A DNA stretch of 64,000 nucleotides from Tiliqua scincoides (lineage: Eukaryota; Chordata; Lepidosauria; Squamata; Scincidae): assembly GCF_035046505.1 (NCBI RefSeq), contig NC_089825.1, positions 4,413,063 to 4,477,062 on the forward strand. The letters run 5' to 3'. Shown in pieces: positions 29,101 through 40,025 of this stretch (within the stretch, counting starts at the first letter, position 1; the number at the start of each line of letters is the position of its first letter). Below the pieces are notes generated by a model that saw only the letters and a list, made by a program, of their open reading frames with translations, was not told where the DNA came from and ran no database searches. A program made the position numbers and the translations under genes.

Positions 29101-32100
29101 GCTGAGACTGGCAGTTGGAGTCACACTGATTCATCCAAGCAGAATCCAGTGAGGCTTAACTACTGGAGAGGAAGCTCAAGCAAACCAGTTTCAGTGCACG
29201 TGAGTGTGCCAGGGAGGTGCCATCCTAGGCCCTTGGTAGGCAGAGATGCGAGGAGTGGGGCGGAGGAATGCTGTGCAGGACTGCAGGGCAAGATACGTCT
29301 GCATGCGAGTGAAGGTGTAACTGCCCCCAGTTCTTGACACACAGCTGTGGAGCTAAGCCACGGTTCCCCAGATTCAGTCATGTTTTGGGGTGACACTGCC
29401 CCATTTCTTGAACTACAGCCTGTCAGGCCAGCCACCTCTCAGCCTTAGGGTGCAGGTCACTGTGTAGAGTGAGTTTTGGGGAAGGAAGTTCCCAACTGCA
29501 GGGCCTTTGCAGAGGACATACCCCACTCAGAGCTTTGGTCTAGGGCTCTGCACCCTGATGCATTTGCTGGCCTGGCTGCCAAAGGCTCCCCACCATCTCC
29601 TGCAGACAGAGCCTTCTGCAGTCAGCACAACACATGCACACACCCAGATGCCATGAAGGCACACTAGGTGGCTGATCAGACACCATTAGTAGTTGGAGAA
29701 AAGCCCTGGGAGGGGTTATGCTTACACAGCCCAAGAACAACACAAGTCATCGCCACAGAAGTCCCAAGACACAAAAGGAAGGTCTCCATCAATGGTTAGA
29801 AATGCCCCCAGTGGCTGTTTCCTCTACAGATGGAGCTACTAGGGGTTTGCAGGCATGGAAATGTCATGTCCCTGTGGGGCAGATTGAGCCATTCTCAACA
29901 AGCGCTAAGAAAGGCTCCACATCAACTTGGAGGGAGGAGTCCAGTGGGGTCTCCTCCTCGGAACCGCTGCTGTTCTACCAGTGATCTGGATGATGGGGCA
30001 GTGAGGATACTTAGCAGATGTGAGCATGACACAGTGCGGGGGGGGGGGGGATGGAATCAGGATTCTGGAGTACGGCTCGACAAAAGGGCCCATCCCGATC
30101 AGATGATGGTCAGAGAGACAAATGTGAAGTCCTGCAACTCGGCACAAAACTTCAGGGGTGCAAGTGGAGGACGGGGAGACCTGCCTTGACAGCAGCACCT
30201 ACAAAAAAGATCTGGGCTGACTGAACCACAAGCAGAACTTGTGCCGGGAGGGTGACATGGCTGCCGAAGAAGGGAGTGCTGTGCTGGGCTGGGCTGCCTT
30301 AGCAGAGGGCAGAATCCCACTCACGAGAAGCCACTTTCCAGAGCTTGGGGTGTTTGCCTTGAGACAGAAGATGGGGGGGGCTGTCACAGAGAAGAGGGGG
30401 CAGACCTTGGAACAGTGGGCGAGTCGGGAGGAGGGTGTCCTAACTGCAAGAGCTGTCCAGCACTGGAAACTGTCCTGGGAGCTGTGGGAGAGTCTTGGGC
30501 AGTGGCTGGGCATAAGAACAGCCCCACTGGATCAGGCCATAGGCCCATCTAGTCCAGTTTCCTGTATCTCACAGCAGCCCACCAAATGCCCCAGGGAGCA
30601 CACCAGATAACAAGAGACCTGCAAGGCTTCCTGGGAATTGTAGTTAAGAACATAAGAACAGCCCCACTGGATCAGGCCATAGGCCCATCTAGTCCAGCTT
30701 CCTGTATCTCACAGCGGCCCACCAAATGCCCCAGGGAGCACACCAGATAACAAGAGACCTGCAAGGCTTCCTGGGAATTGTAGTTAAGAACATAAGAACA
30801 GCCCCACTGGATCAGGCCATAGGCCCATCTAGTCCATCTAGTCTATTTCCTGTATCTCACAGCGGCCCAACAAATGCCCCAGGGAGCACACCAGATAACA
30901 AGAGACCTGATAACAAGATAACAAGAGACAAGCCACCTGTCAGGGCTGCTGTGGTTGCTTGCACCGAGCAGGTGAGGTTAGACTACAACCATCGCACACC
31001 TTCATGACAGACAGAGCACTGTCTGCTTCCTGGCGCCTGCAGGGAAGGCGTGCCTGGGAGAAGCAGCATGGCCTTTCTGTGATGCCAGTCATGGGCCCAG
31101 CCTGGGACTAGTAGCAGTCCATGGTGAAGCACCTTCTCTCCATCCTGCTGGGCGCCCATGATTCGCGCCCCCCCCCCCCAAGCTCTGATGCCACACAGTT
31201 GCCTGCAACACCGTCAGCAGCCAGCTCCAGTGGTCAAAGTGTATGTGCAACCTCCTGATTTTAGAAATGGGTTATGTCAGAATGCCAGATGCAGGGGAGG
31301 GCACCAGGATGAGGTCTCTGGTGTGCTCCCTGGGGCATTTGGTGGGCCGCTGTGAGATGCAGGAAGCTGGACTAGATGGGCCTATGGCCTGATCCAGTGG
31401 GGCTGTTCTTATGTTCTTAAGTCTGGCAACAGGACCTGGGTCTTGGCCACAGGCTTGCCAGCCTCCACCTTTCTTACTCCTGCTGCATTAGCAGGTGAGG
31501 CAGCAGCTGGCCATCTGCAGGCGCCACCAGTGGCTGTGGACATGCCCGCAACTGGTGGCCTCAGTGGCAGTGAGGGCTGCAGGGGGCAACGAAAGAGGTT
31601 GCCAGTTCCACAGAGTCCCCAGGCTGACTGGCTGAATCCACCTCCCCTCCCCAACCAGCTGCCCTGCTTGGGGCACAGGACTGCTTCAGCAGCCGCCCCC
31701 CCCCTCTTGTTAGCAGGCTGGGAAACAGCCCAGGAAAGAGGCTGAAAGGCACGTCTGACCCTCACTGCCGCCCCCACCCATGCTGCTCAGGAGAATGTGC
31801 TCTGCATAGCACCAGCCAAGGGTGCAATTCTGCAGCAGAAAAACCCAGGCCCTCTCTGCTGCCTCCACAGAAGCCCCAGTGGCAAGGGGCCAGGTGAGCC
31901 CATCTGCCCAGTTCATTGTCAGAGCTCTGGAGGGCAAGAAGAGTGCCCAGAGGTGGCAGCCACTGGCCTGAAGTGGAGGCCAAAGCCCTTCCTGAGAAGC
32001 AGCTGCGGACTACCTGGCGGGAAGTTCAGCGGCTGCCCAAGGCCCAGAGGCAACGGAGTGGAGCGCAGTGCACCAAAGGAACGGGTAGGAGGTGTTCCCT

Positions 32101-34447
32101 GGGCCAGAGCCCAGCACCAGGAGCGGACGCAGCCCTCAAGCACTCCACCAGCCGCCTGCGGCTCTCCACGGCCAGCTTCTGGCCTGTTTGGGGCCGCCCT
32201 CCAGCTGTGTCCTCTTTTTCCAGGACATGTCCTTTTTCTCATCCCGGGTCCTGGAAAAGAACTGCAGTGTCCCCATGAGCAGGCAGCGCAGAGCCTGCTT
32301 CGAATGAACACCTTGCTGCTGTCCTCCAGTGTGCTTGGATGTCCTACATTCTGCCTGCCTGGTCCTCTTGGGCGGTGGGGACATCTGGTCACCAGGCCAC
32401 AGGGAGCCGTCGGAGTCTGCAGAGAGGAGCCGCTGGGCCCGTTCCGACCTCTGACCTCTGCCCCCTCCCGGCCCGCCAAGGACCGTCTCCTGTCCCTGGG
32501 AGCGGGTGGCCAAGCTGGGGCGGGGGCTGCGGGGAGGGAGGAACCGGAGGCAGCCTGGAGCGGGGCGGCCTTTCCCGCATCTGGAGGCTCCGGCGGGCTT
32601 CCGAAGTGCCCGGCTTCCGGGGGCTGGGCTGGGCTGAAGCTGCTGCCTTACTGGACGGGCTGCCGACCTGCCTGCACCCAGACGGTTCCGGGAAGGGGGG
32701 TCCTTGCAGGCAGATCCTCCAGGCTTCTTGCTCGTGGCAGCAGCGGAAGAGGGGACGGTCCCGGGCAGAGGGGGAGACTCGGCGGATCGGGTCCCCGCAC
32801 TGCCCGCCAGCAACAAAATCGAAGGTTCTGCCGCTTCCTGCTCTGCGCCTCGCTGAGAGCTCCCCTCTGTCCAGCCCCCCAAACGCTTTTGCTGCTTGCA
32901 GTGACCCCCTCCGAGGGGGTGCCTCCCACCCCGGACGAGAGCGATCCCAGCACCACGGACAGTTCCTCGAGGGGACCCGGCCCTCGCTCCCTGCCCGGTT
33001 CTCCCCGACGGGAGGAAGGACGGAGGGCGGGCCCCAGAAACCAGTGCCTTCGCCCCCCCCCCCAGGAGCCATGTCTTGCAGGGGCGGGAAGGAGGGCGCG
33101 CCGAAGCAGAGGGAACGGCAGAAACGACCCCCGACGAGAGATCCCCCAGCCCCCACGCACGACTGCAGGGGCGGTGGGTCCCCTCCTGCCCACCCTTGCC
33201 GTGTTCGGAGCCGAGGGCAGCAGCAGCCGCCGGGACTTCCAGGCAAACCGGTGTCCCTCCTCCACGGGCCAAGCCAGAGCTCTGCGGAGGGACGCACCGT
33301 GCGGCTCCCCGCCGGATCTCAGCCCCGTCTTAGGGGGTCGCCCCAGCCGTTCTCTCGGCGGCGGAAGGGCCTCTCCCTCCCAGCGTGGCCAGCTCGCTTG
33401 CCGGCACCGGGTTGCGCAGCTGGCCAGGGAAGACGCTGGGCTCAGGCACGGCAGAGGCAGGAGGGCGGCTTCGCAGGGAGAGGCCGCCGGCCGCCCTGAC
33501 CAGGCGCAACCCGCCAGGAGAACGGGGGATGCTGCTTCCCACGGGCATGAGGAGCTGCTCAGATCAGCCTCAGCGGAGACGGGACGCGGGAGCTGGTGGG
33601 GCGGGAGATGCAGGGGCGCCCCTCCCCACCGCGGGCTGGCTGGCACGCAGGCAGGCAGGCAGCCGGACTCCGCAGGAACTTCTTGGGCTCCGCTGCCGCC
33701 TCGTGCTCCTTTTGTAGGCTGGAAATCGCCCCCCCCCCGCTTCCCCCTTCAGAGGAAACTTTCCCCGGGAGGACAAAGTTAGCGCGACCAACTCCCGGCA
33801 GCCGCGCCACTCGCGCTCCCCCCGCCCCAGTCCCGCTGTCGGTAAACCTCCTCCTCTCCTCCCTCGGCCTTTCCCGGGACTACTGGAGGGAAGAGGCTCT
33901 CCGCTCCCTCCCGCGCACACGTCCACCACCGTCAGGATCACGCCCTCGCAGCCCGACCGCGGGGGCCCTCCTGCCTACCTGTCAGCCCTGGAAAGGGCTC
34001 GGGGAAGTGGAGCGGGGGCTCCGGGAGTCCTTTGTCCCGGCCGGGGGGCAGCTCTTCGGACTCCAGGCTCTCAGCCGCGCTCCGTCGGCGGCAGGGCGGC
34101 TCCGCGTTGCCTCGCCCCGCGGCGGGCAGCTCCTGCGCAGGGTAGAAGCCGTCGGGGGGCTCCCCGAAGCTGGGCAGGGCGGTGGTGAGAGCCACCATGG
34201 ACGGGACGGCTTGGCCGAGGCTCGCGCAGAAGGAGTTGGTGAGGCGCCCCGCGAAGGAGGCCAGTGGAGCCAGGGGCGGCAACCCCGCCGCCGTCTGCAG
34301 CGGGCCGTGGGGGAGCACCAAGGGCCGGTACGGCATGAACATCGGGTAGCCGGTGTAGAGCAGGGGGCCGGAGCGCGGCGCGGGCGGCGAGTGCCCGATC
34401 AGCGAGTCAATGGAGAAGGCGGCGCCCTGGCCGGCGGGTCTCTGCAT
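25603..34447 (-). CDS. GBX1: GBX1, gastrulation brain homeobox transcription factor (two exons)
   Basis: The minus-strand coding region joins 33979-34447 and 25603-26153 (469 + 551 bases, 339 residues plus stop). Known role: GBX proteins are nuclear homeodomain factors that pattern the anterior hindbrain, dorsal spinal cord and basal forebrain by binding TAATTA-type sites. I see an N-terminal core-repressor-like block [10 protein letters not shown], the proline/hydrophobic stretch [20 protein letters not shown], an acidic serine-rich linker and a full 60-residue homeodomain. The C-terminal [16 protein letters not shown] is close to GBX1 and differs from remembered GBX2. The splice junction gives [17 protein letters not shown], matching the position and phase of the family intron. 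The ATG at 34447 is chosen because it starts MQRPAGQG, like the mammalian start; upstream in-frame residues look random. The protein is slightly shorter than human GBX1 and lacks its poly-alanine stretch. Confidence 0.95.
26213..26402 (-). repeat. CR1 3'-end fragment next to GBX1 exon 2
   Basis: Reverse CR1 tail starting about 60 bases upstream (in gene sense) of the GBX1 exon 2 acceptor. Close to the consensus of other copies in the window. Confidence 0.85.
26660..26830 (+). repeat. Decayed SINE/LINE-type tail
   Basis: Repeated TTTTAATTG units, then GGTAGCCACCTTAGGGCC: the poly-pyrimidine/ATTG stretch and 'gtagCCgCCttg' phrase seen in squamate SINE/LINE 3' ends. Degenerate. Confidence 0.4.
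27051..28288 (+). repeat. CR1 LINE with nested CR1 tail
   Basis: The RT frame from [20 protein letters not shown] to [20 protein letters not shown] is open for 155 codons. It is interrupted at about 27515-27653 by a second CR1 3' end ending in GTTCTTAT, after which the host copy goes on with [14 protein letters not shown] part between about 27870 and 27880 is deleted. The copy ends near 28288 in GBX1 intron 1. Confidence 0.85.
28289..29955. other. GBX1 intron, no feature recognised
   Basis: Moderately GC-rich sequence without recognisable exon, repeat or motif cluster. Short open frames on both strands look like chance. Confidence 0.5.
29955..30505 (+). repeat. Probable decayed classical CR1 fragment
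   Basis: Weak protein traces in one frame: [20 protein letters not shown], then [11 protein letters not shown] and [13 protein letters not shown], which follow the order of CR1 ORF2 (INDLDDG, KCKVLHLG, HWNRLP). Heavily decayed; low confidence. Confidence 0.35.
30511..30935 (-). repeat. Tandem array of CR1 3' ends (about three 140-bp units)
   Basis: Units begin at 30511, 30651 and 30791 with CATAAGAACAGCCCCACTGG. Units 1 and 2 are exactly 140 bases and nearly identical, including the extra TTCCTGGGAATTGTAGTT at the end of each; unit 3 is diverged. Since the extra segment is not part of CR1, these are tandem duplications, not independent insertions. Confidence 0.85.
31238..31420 (+). repeat. 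CR1 3'-end fragment
   Basis: 3'UTR of CR1 ending in TTCTTATGTTCTTA; very similar to the 3601-4016 copy. Located in GBX1 intron 1. Confidence 0.88.
31421..33978. other. GBX1 intron, CpG-rich part
   Basis: Increasingly CpG-rich DNA leading into GBX1 exon 1. It has long open frames on both strands (up to 661 codons on +, 378 and 332 on -), which I attribute to few stop codons in GC-rich DNA. No domain, no low-complexity protein bias beyond composition. May contain regulatory DNA. Confidence 0.5.
33979..34447 (-). CDS. GBX1: GBX1 exon 1 (N-terminal half)
   Basis: The exon starts with ATG at 34447-34445 and ends before the GTAGG donor at 33978. It encodes residues 1-156 plus one base. Markers in order: [13 protein letters not shown] (residues 9-21, a repression motif resembling engrailed-homology-1), [40 protein letters not shown] and [20 protein letters not shown]. 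It lies within a large CpG-rich region, as usual for developmental homeobox genes. Confidence 0.95.
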
Positions 34448-36610
34448 GGCCGCGACCCCGAGACCCTCTGGAAGCGCCGGCCCGGCTGCGCGGCCGGGAC
34501 CCGCTGGGCGCCAGGTTCCGCGCGAGTCCGCCTGCGCGCGGGGACGGGCGCCCTGCCGGTCCTGTCTGCGCGCGGGTGCCTTCGAGGGAGCCTCTGCCGG
34601 AGCCGGGAGGAAGCGCTCCGCCCCGCTTCGCCCGCCTCCGCTCTCCTCCCCTCTGCCGCGCCTGGCGCTGGGGAAGGCGAGGAGGGGCGGGGAGGGCGGG
34701 GGGAGGGGGTGTCGCCCTGCCTCCGGGCTCATCCATCTTCCTCAAATTCCGCTTGAGTTCCCCCCAGAGCGCCCGCCCCACGGCCCGGCCAGGGAGCGGC
34801 GCGGTTCCCACTGGAGCGGCCGAGGGGGGCCCCTGGGAAGGCGCCGCCCCCTCCCGCCTCATCAGCTATTATGACTGGTGATTGATGATTGCCAATTACC
34901 GGCCGGGCACACAAGGGCCTTTTGTCGGGCGGGGCGGGACCAGCTGCTCCGGAGGGGGCAGGGACGGGCGGACGTCCCACTTGCTTCCCAGCCCAGCCCA
35001 GCTCAGGGCCAGGAGCCTAGACGGCCAGCCAGCTGCCGTCGAGGCGGCTGCCCTTTGCCCGCCCCGCACATCCTGGGCACTGAGCCCCGCGGGGCTTGGC
35101 GGATCCCCCCCTCGCCGCCCAAGCCCCGGCGGAACCCTCGGGGGGAGCTCAAAGGCACTGTGCCCGAGAACCTCCACCCTGCCGGCCGGTCCCCCTCCTC
35201 CTCGGGGGCCGCAGCCCAGGCTCCGACTGTCCTTGCCCGGGCTCTCCTGGAAGGCGGAGGAGGCGGCGCTGCGCCTGGGTAGGGAGGAGGCGGGGCGGTG
35301 AGGAAGCCTTCGGCGCCCGTCAGCCCCGCGGTGTCCCACCCGCCGTGCTCAAGCAGTGGGTGCCAAGAGGCACCGGCTCAAGGCCACCCTCCTCCGCCGC
35401 CGCCCCTCTGCCGGCCACCCTCCAGGCAGTCCCGCGCCTGGATGCGGGCCCAGAGGCGCGGCCTTCTTCCCCGGCAGCACCACCTACAAGTGCCGCTGCC
35501 GAAGGGAAGAAATCTTGCCTGCCCCAGACAAGCCGCGCCGCGGGCTTCCTCTGGGCCCTTCGAACCCACCTGCGTCCGCGGAGCGGCGGTCCAGGAGCCC
35601 CGGTTGAGAAGCTGGGCCTCCTGCCCCTCTGCGAAGCCCGGGCTACTGAGCTCGGCACGGAGGGGCTGGGGGCTGCTGCTGTGCGGCGGACTGGGCAGGT
35701 GAGAGCCGGCCATAGGGAGGAAGCCTGGAGGCTCCAGAGTCGTTGCCACCTTCCTCCTCCTCCTCCTCCTCCTCCCCGAGGCAGGAGCAATAACAAGACC
35801 CTCCAGGCGCACACCAAGGAAGGCAGTCCGCCGGCCCGCAGCTCCCCGGTTCTCCCCACGCAGCCGAATCCGGGAGCGAAGGTGGGCAGGCGGGCCCGGG
35901 GCGTCGGAGCCCCCCCCCCCTGCCTTCCTCCCAGCTCTATGCGAAAGCCCTGGCAGCGGCGTGACCAGCAAGGGCGGCGCGGGATGAGCCCCGCTCGGCG
36001 TCAGGGTTCGGTGGAGCTCCTTCCCTCGGTGCCCCCTTCTCCGTGACACTCGCACCCGGGACCCCCAAGGCAGTCGAGCGGCCCGACGGGCGGGACTCGC
36101 AGGACAGGCTGCGGAGAGTCCGGCGCGTCGAGCTAGGAACGGGAGCCCCACGAGAAGCCGCCAAGTGCCCGGGCAGAGAAGTCCGGGCAGACTCGGGGTA
36201 GACGCTCCTGCCCCGGGCGGAATCCCGGGCCGGGGACCGCGAGCAGGCGCGTGGGAGGCGACCTGCTTTCGCTCGCTGTTTCATGGTTCAGCCGTGGGAG
36301 GGGCCAGCCCCACCCCAGACAAGGAGCCCCCCCCCCCCGCGCGCTGGCATTGGAGTCTGCCGGTGGCGATTCGCCCTGAGGCTCCCTGGCCGCCCCGGGT
36401 CAGAGCTGCTAGTGGGGGGGGGGTCGCCTCGTGACTGGTGCACGCGTTTCCCAAAAGCAGCTCGTTCCGCAGGCTCGGTGCGCTGGCCGAGGACGAGCCC
36501 TGCTGCGACTGGGTGCTCCAGCCTGGGTCGAGGGCAGGGAGGCGACCCAACCGAACCGAACCGGAGGACCGACTCTTTCAGGGAGCCCGGGTTCAGGTCT
36601 CTCGGCTGCC
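34448..36610. other. GBX1 upstream CpG-rich region
   Basis: Continues the CpG island. Besides the motif islet at 34861-34905 it has a (CCT)n run near 35753-35776. Open frames on both strands (up to 316 codons on +) are judged chance. The GBX1 5'UTR lies in its first part; the transcription start cannot be set from sequence alone. Confidence 0.55.
34861..34905. promoter_or_regulatory. AT-rich homeodomain/PBX-like and CCAAT cluster upstream of GBX1
   Basis: A 45-base AT-rich islet inside otherwise very GC-rich DNA, about 415-460 bases upstream of the GBX1 ATG. It contains overlapping TGATTGATGATTGCCAATTA: PBX/MEIS-like TGATTGAT, a CCAAT box and a TAATT homeodomain core. A local motif cluster of this kind is a plausible conserved promoter element and possible autoregulatory site. 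Function is inferred. Confidence 0.45.
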
Positions 36611-38045
36611 ATAAGAACATAAGAACATAAGAACAGCCCCACTGGATCAGGCCATAGGCCCATCTAGTCCAGCTTCCTGTATCTCACAGCGGCCCACCAA
36701 ATGCCCCAGGGAGCACACCAGGTAACAAGAGACCTCATCCTGGTGCTCTCCCCTACATCTGGCATTCTGACTTAACCCATTCCTAAAATCAGGAGGTTGC
36801 GCATACACATCATCGCTTGTACCCCATAATGGATTTTTCCTCCAGAAACTCGTCCAATCCCCTTTTAAAGGCGTCTAGGCTAGACGCCAGCACCACATCC
36901 TGTGGCAAGGAGTTCCACAGACCGACCACGCGCTGAGTAAAGAAATATTTTCTTTTGTCTGTCCTAACCCGCCCAACACTCAATTTGAGTGGATGTCCCC
37001 TGGTTCTGGTATTATGTGAGAGTGTAAAGAGCATCTCCCTATCCACTCTGTCCATCCCCTGCATAATTTTGTATGTCTCAATCATGTCCCCCCTCAAGCG
37101 TCGCTTTTCTAGGCTGAAGAGGCCCAAACGCCGTAGCCTTTCCTCATAAGGAAGGTGCCCCAGCCCCGTAATCATCTTAGTCGCTCTCTTTTGCACCTTT
37201 TCCATTTCCACTATGTCTTTTTTGAGATGCGGCGACCAGAACTGGACACAATACTCCAGGTGTGGCCTTACCATAGATTTGTACAACGGCATTATAATAC
37301 TAACCGTTTTGTTCTCAATACCCTTCCTAATGATCCCAAGCATAGAATTGGCCTTCTTCATTGCCGCCGCACATTGGGTCGACACTTTCATCGACCTGTC
37401 CACCACCACCCCAAGATCTCTCTCCTGATCTGTCACAGACAGCTCAGAACCCATCAGCCTATATCTAAAGTTTTGATTTTTTGCCCCAATGTGCATGACT
37501 TTACACTTACTGACATTGAAGCGCATCTGCCATTTTGCTGCCCATTCTGCCAGTCTGGAGAGATCCTTCTGGAGCTCCTCACAATCACTTCTGGTCTTTA
37601 CCACTCGGAAAAGTTTGGTGTCGTCTGCAAACTTTGCCACTTCACTGCTCAACCCTGTCTCCAGGTCATTTATGAAGAGGTTGAAAAGCACCGGTCCCAG
37701 GACAGATCCTTGGGGCACACCGCTTTTCACCTCTCTCCATTGTGAAAATTGCCCATTGACACCCACTCTCTGCTTCCTGGCCTCCAACCAGTTCTCAATC
37801 CACGAGAGGACCTGTCCTCTAATTCCCTGACTGTGGAGTTTTTTCAGTAGCCTTTGGTGAGGGACCGTGTCAAACGCCTTCTGAAAGTCCAGATATATAA
37901 TGTCCACGGGTTCTCCCGCATCCACATGCCTGTTGACCTTTTCAAAGAATTCTATAAGGTTTGTGAGGCAAGACTTACCCTTACAGAAGCCATGCTGACT
38001 CTCCCTCAGCAAGGCCTGCTCGTCTATGTGTTTTGCCCAGAGCCC
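36611..38045 (-). repeat. CR1 LINE, young copy with 423-codon open RT frame
   Basis: On the minus strand the frame runs from 38081 (the start probably host DNA) to 36810 without a stop. It shows RT motifs in order: [49 protein letters not shown] (catalytic Asp pair) and [20 protein letters not shown], then the C-terminal part with [13 protein letters not shown]. The 3' end has three TTCTTATG units at 36611. It is 5'-truncated (no endonuclease) so immobile, but young by its intact frame. Confidence 0.93.
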
Positions 38046-39158
38046 TAACCAGAAGGACCCCTCCCTCGAGGGGCCGTCCATCCGCGCAGTGCGGCAGTCT
38101 GGGGAGCCTTCGAAGGCCGGAGGCCTCTGCTCCAGCTCTGTGACCAGCAGGGGATCCTAGCCCGCCGTTCGCCTGGCCCTGGAGGAGTCCCGAAGCGGGG
38201 CGCGGGGCGCGGGGCGCGGCGTCTCCTGGCCCCTGCTGGCCTTCTTAGCGGAGCTTCTGAGAGAGCCGGAGGAGTCGGGAAGGGGCGCTGCGGGCTGAGC
38301 GTATTTGGAGAAGGAAAACGGGGGTCCGTCCCCCCCCCCCCAGTCCCAGACCCCAGTAGCCTCGCTCCGGAGCAACGCAGTGCGGGCGGATGGCCCGGGC
38401 CCCTCCAGGCCCGGAGGGAGCCGCCCTTCGCTCCCCTCGACCCATCAGCCCACCGGGATACCCTCCTACGGCGGGCACCCTGCTCGACTTCGGCCTGGCA
38501 CGGGTGGCGCCGAGCGGTGTGGCCTCGGGGCCCCCCAGCGCTGCACTGCCCCTCTGGCGCTGCGTGCGGCCTTCAGCAGCCCGAGGTAGGACTGTCGCCG
38601 CGAGCTGCAGGGACTGGGCGCGGGCCGGCAGTCCTCGCTCCCCACTGGCGGGACTCAAGCTTCCCCCCGCACCTGGCATCCCTCAGGCCCGGGCGGGGCG
38701 GGGGGCTGCCACCACGCAACTTCCCCCACGGCCCCGAACTGCCCGTGAACTGCGCCGCCAATGGGGGCTTCAGAGAGCGCGCCGGACGGGGCCCACCTGG
38801 GCCAGCTTCCTGCATCGGGCAGAGGCCATCTCCGCACCCGACGGGGGGCAGGACTCTCTGGGGAGGACTGGCTACAGCCCGGCCTGGGGAGGAGGGGGCT
38901 GTGCCCTGCGAAGGCCTCGCGGGTCAAGGGAGGAGGTGCTCTGCGCCAGCAAGCCCCCCGCCCTCGCTGCCTGGAGGCGAAGGACGCTGGGGGTGCTTCA
39001 GACCAACACCATCAGGAGACTTTCAAGGGAGCCGCGACGTCTGCGGCGGTTGGCCTCTCCCCGGCACTCGAGGCTCTTCGAAGGCTCGACGGGGCACGTA
39101 GCGCGAGCTCCCCCTTCCTTCCTGGGCTGGAATGGACATGAGTGAGCGGCCTGCGGCC
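38046..39158. other. GC-rich intergenic stretch
   Basis: CpG-rich, probably the upstream part of the GBX1 CpG region split by the CR1 insertion. No gene recognised; open frames up to 251 codons on + look like chance. Confidence 0.45.
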
Positions 39159-39480
39159 CCAGCGGAGTCACTAGGGTTTGCGTCACCGGAGCAGGAGGCC
39201 AGCGCCTCACCCCCCATGACGGATCTCCTCCTCCACCGGCGTGGTGATGTACTGTTGGGCCGTCCCGCTGATTTTTTGGCTATACCTTTTGATAGAACAC
39301 AGATATTGCGACGTGGTTTTTTTCGTTACATTCTGCTGTAAATTGTGCTTCAAATGCTACATATCATGATGGTATTTATTATTCCTAAACTGCTATTTTA
39401 GCGATTTGGGTCACAGGTGCATGTCACCCCCCTGTGCGTGTCACCCCGTGCGACCTGCACCCTCCTAGTGACACCACTGG
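39159..39480. mobile_element. Non-autonomous DNA transposon (MITE) with inverted ends
   Basis: Left end CCAGCGGAGTCACTAGGG and right end CCTAGTGACACCACTGG are inverted matches of about 17 bases. The AT-rich centre (TTGATAGAACACAGATATTG ... CATATCATGATGGTATTT) resembles 41040-41270 (GATAGAATGCAGATATTCCC ... ACATGATGGCATTC), a second, partial copy. No transposase. Confidence 0.6.
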
Positions 39481-40025
39481 GCTGGCCCCACCAGGCTGAA
39501 CCTCTGGTGGTGGAGGCGAGCAAGGGGGCACTGCCCAGCCAGGTAATGACCCTTTGGCAAGAATGGGGCCTTCTTGCAAGCCAGCCTGAAGCCCCAGTGG
39601 TGCTTTCGTGGTGTCCGGTGCGAGGTTGGCAGCGGCGGCAACCCGGGGGAGGGGGCAGCCACACAGCCTCACCTGCGCCTCGGCAGATGTGAGAAAATCT
39701 ACCCCCTTTGGCCACCTGGAGGACTCTTCCTGGAAAGCTTCGGGTCTCAGGTGGAGCCAGGCAGGCTGTGTGCAGCAAGCCGCCCCCCCCCCCACCACCA
39801 CACAGCCAGCAGTTCCCAGGTGGCATCTTCCTCGGGAGAGGAGGGGTTCCTTGGCTTGGAGCAGAGACGGGGGGGGGGCAGCAGTGCCAAGCTCAAAATG
39901 ATGACCCAGAAGTGACGCCACATCCATTTAAAAAGTGAAAATTGGGGGGAAACCCGTTCTCCTTCTCACCCACCCCTCCCCCAGCCGCTTGCCACCCACT
40001 TTCTCTGCTGCCCCCGTCCAACTAA

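Larger units (their letters stand above)
33300..36300. promoter_or_regulatory. CpG-rich promoter region around GBX1 exon 1
   Basis: The stretch is dense in CG dinucleotides and GC-rich on both sides of GBX1 exon 1; CpG richness extends with gaps from about 31.9 to 36.5 kb. No TATA box is evident upstream of the ATG. Such long CpG islands are typical of Polycomb-regulated developmental genes. Limits are by eye. Confidence 0.7.

Noticed and set aside
30511-30935. CRISPR-like tandem repeats
   Set aside because: Units of 140 bases made of CR1 tail, no short repeat/spacer alternation, and a vertebrate genome.
31797-33782. 661-codon plus-strand open frame as a protein gene
   Set aside because: CpG-rich DNA with few stops; the opposite strand is open as well; no domain, no splice context, and it overlaps a GBX1 intron.
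37155-37745. 196-codon plus-strand frame (and similar ones at 15025 and 47117)
   Set aside because: Antisense shadow of CR1 reverse transcriptase, repeated at each CR1 copy.
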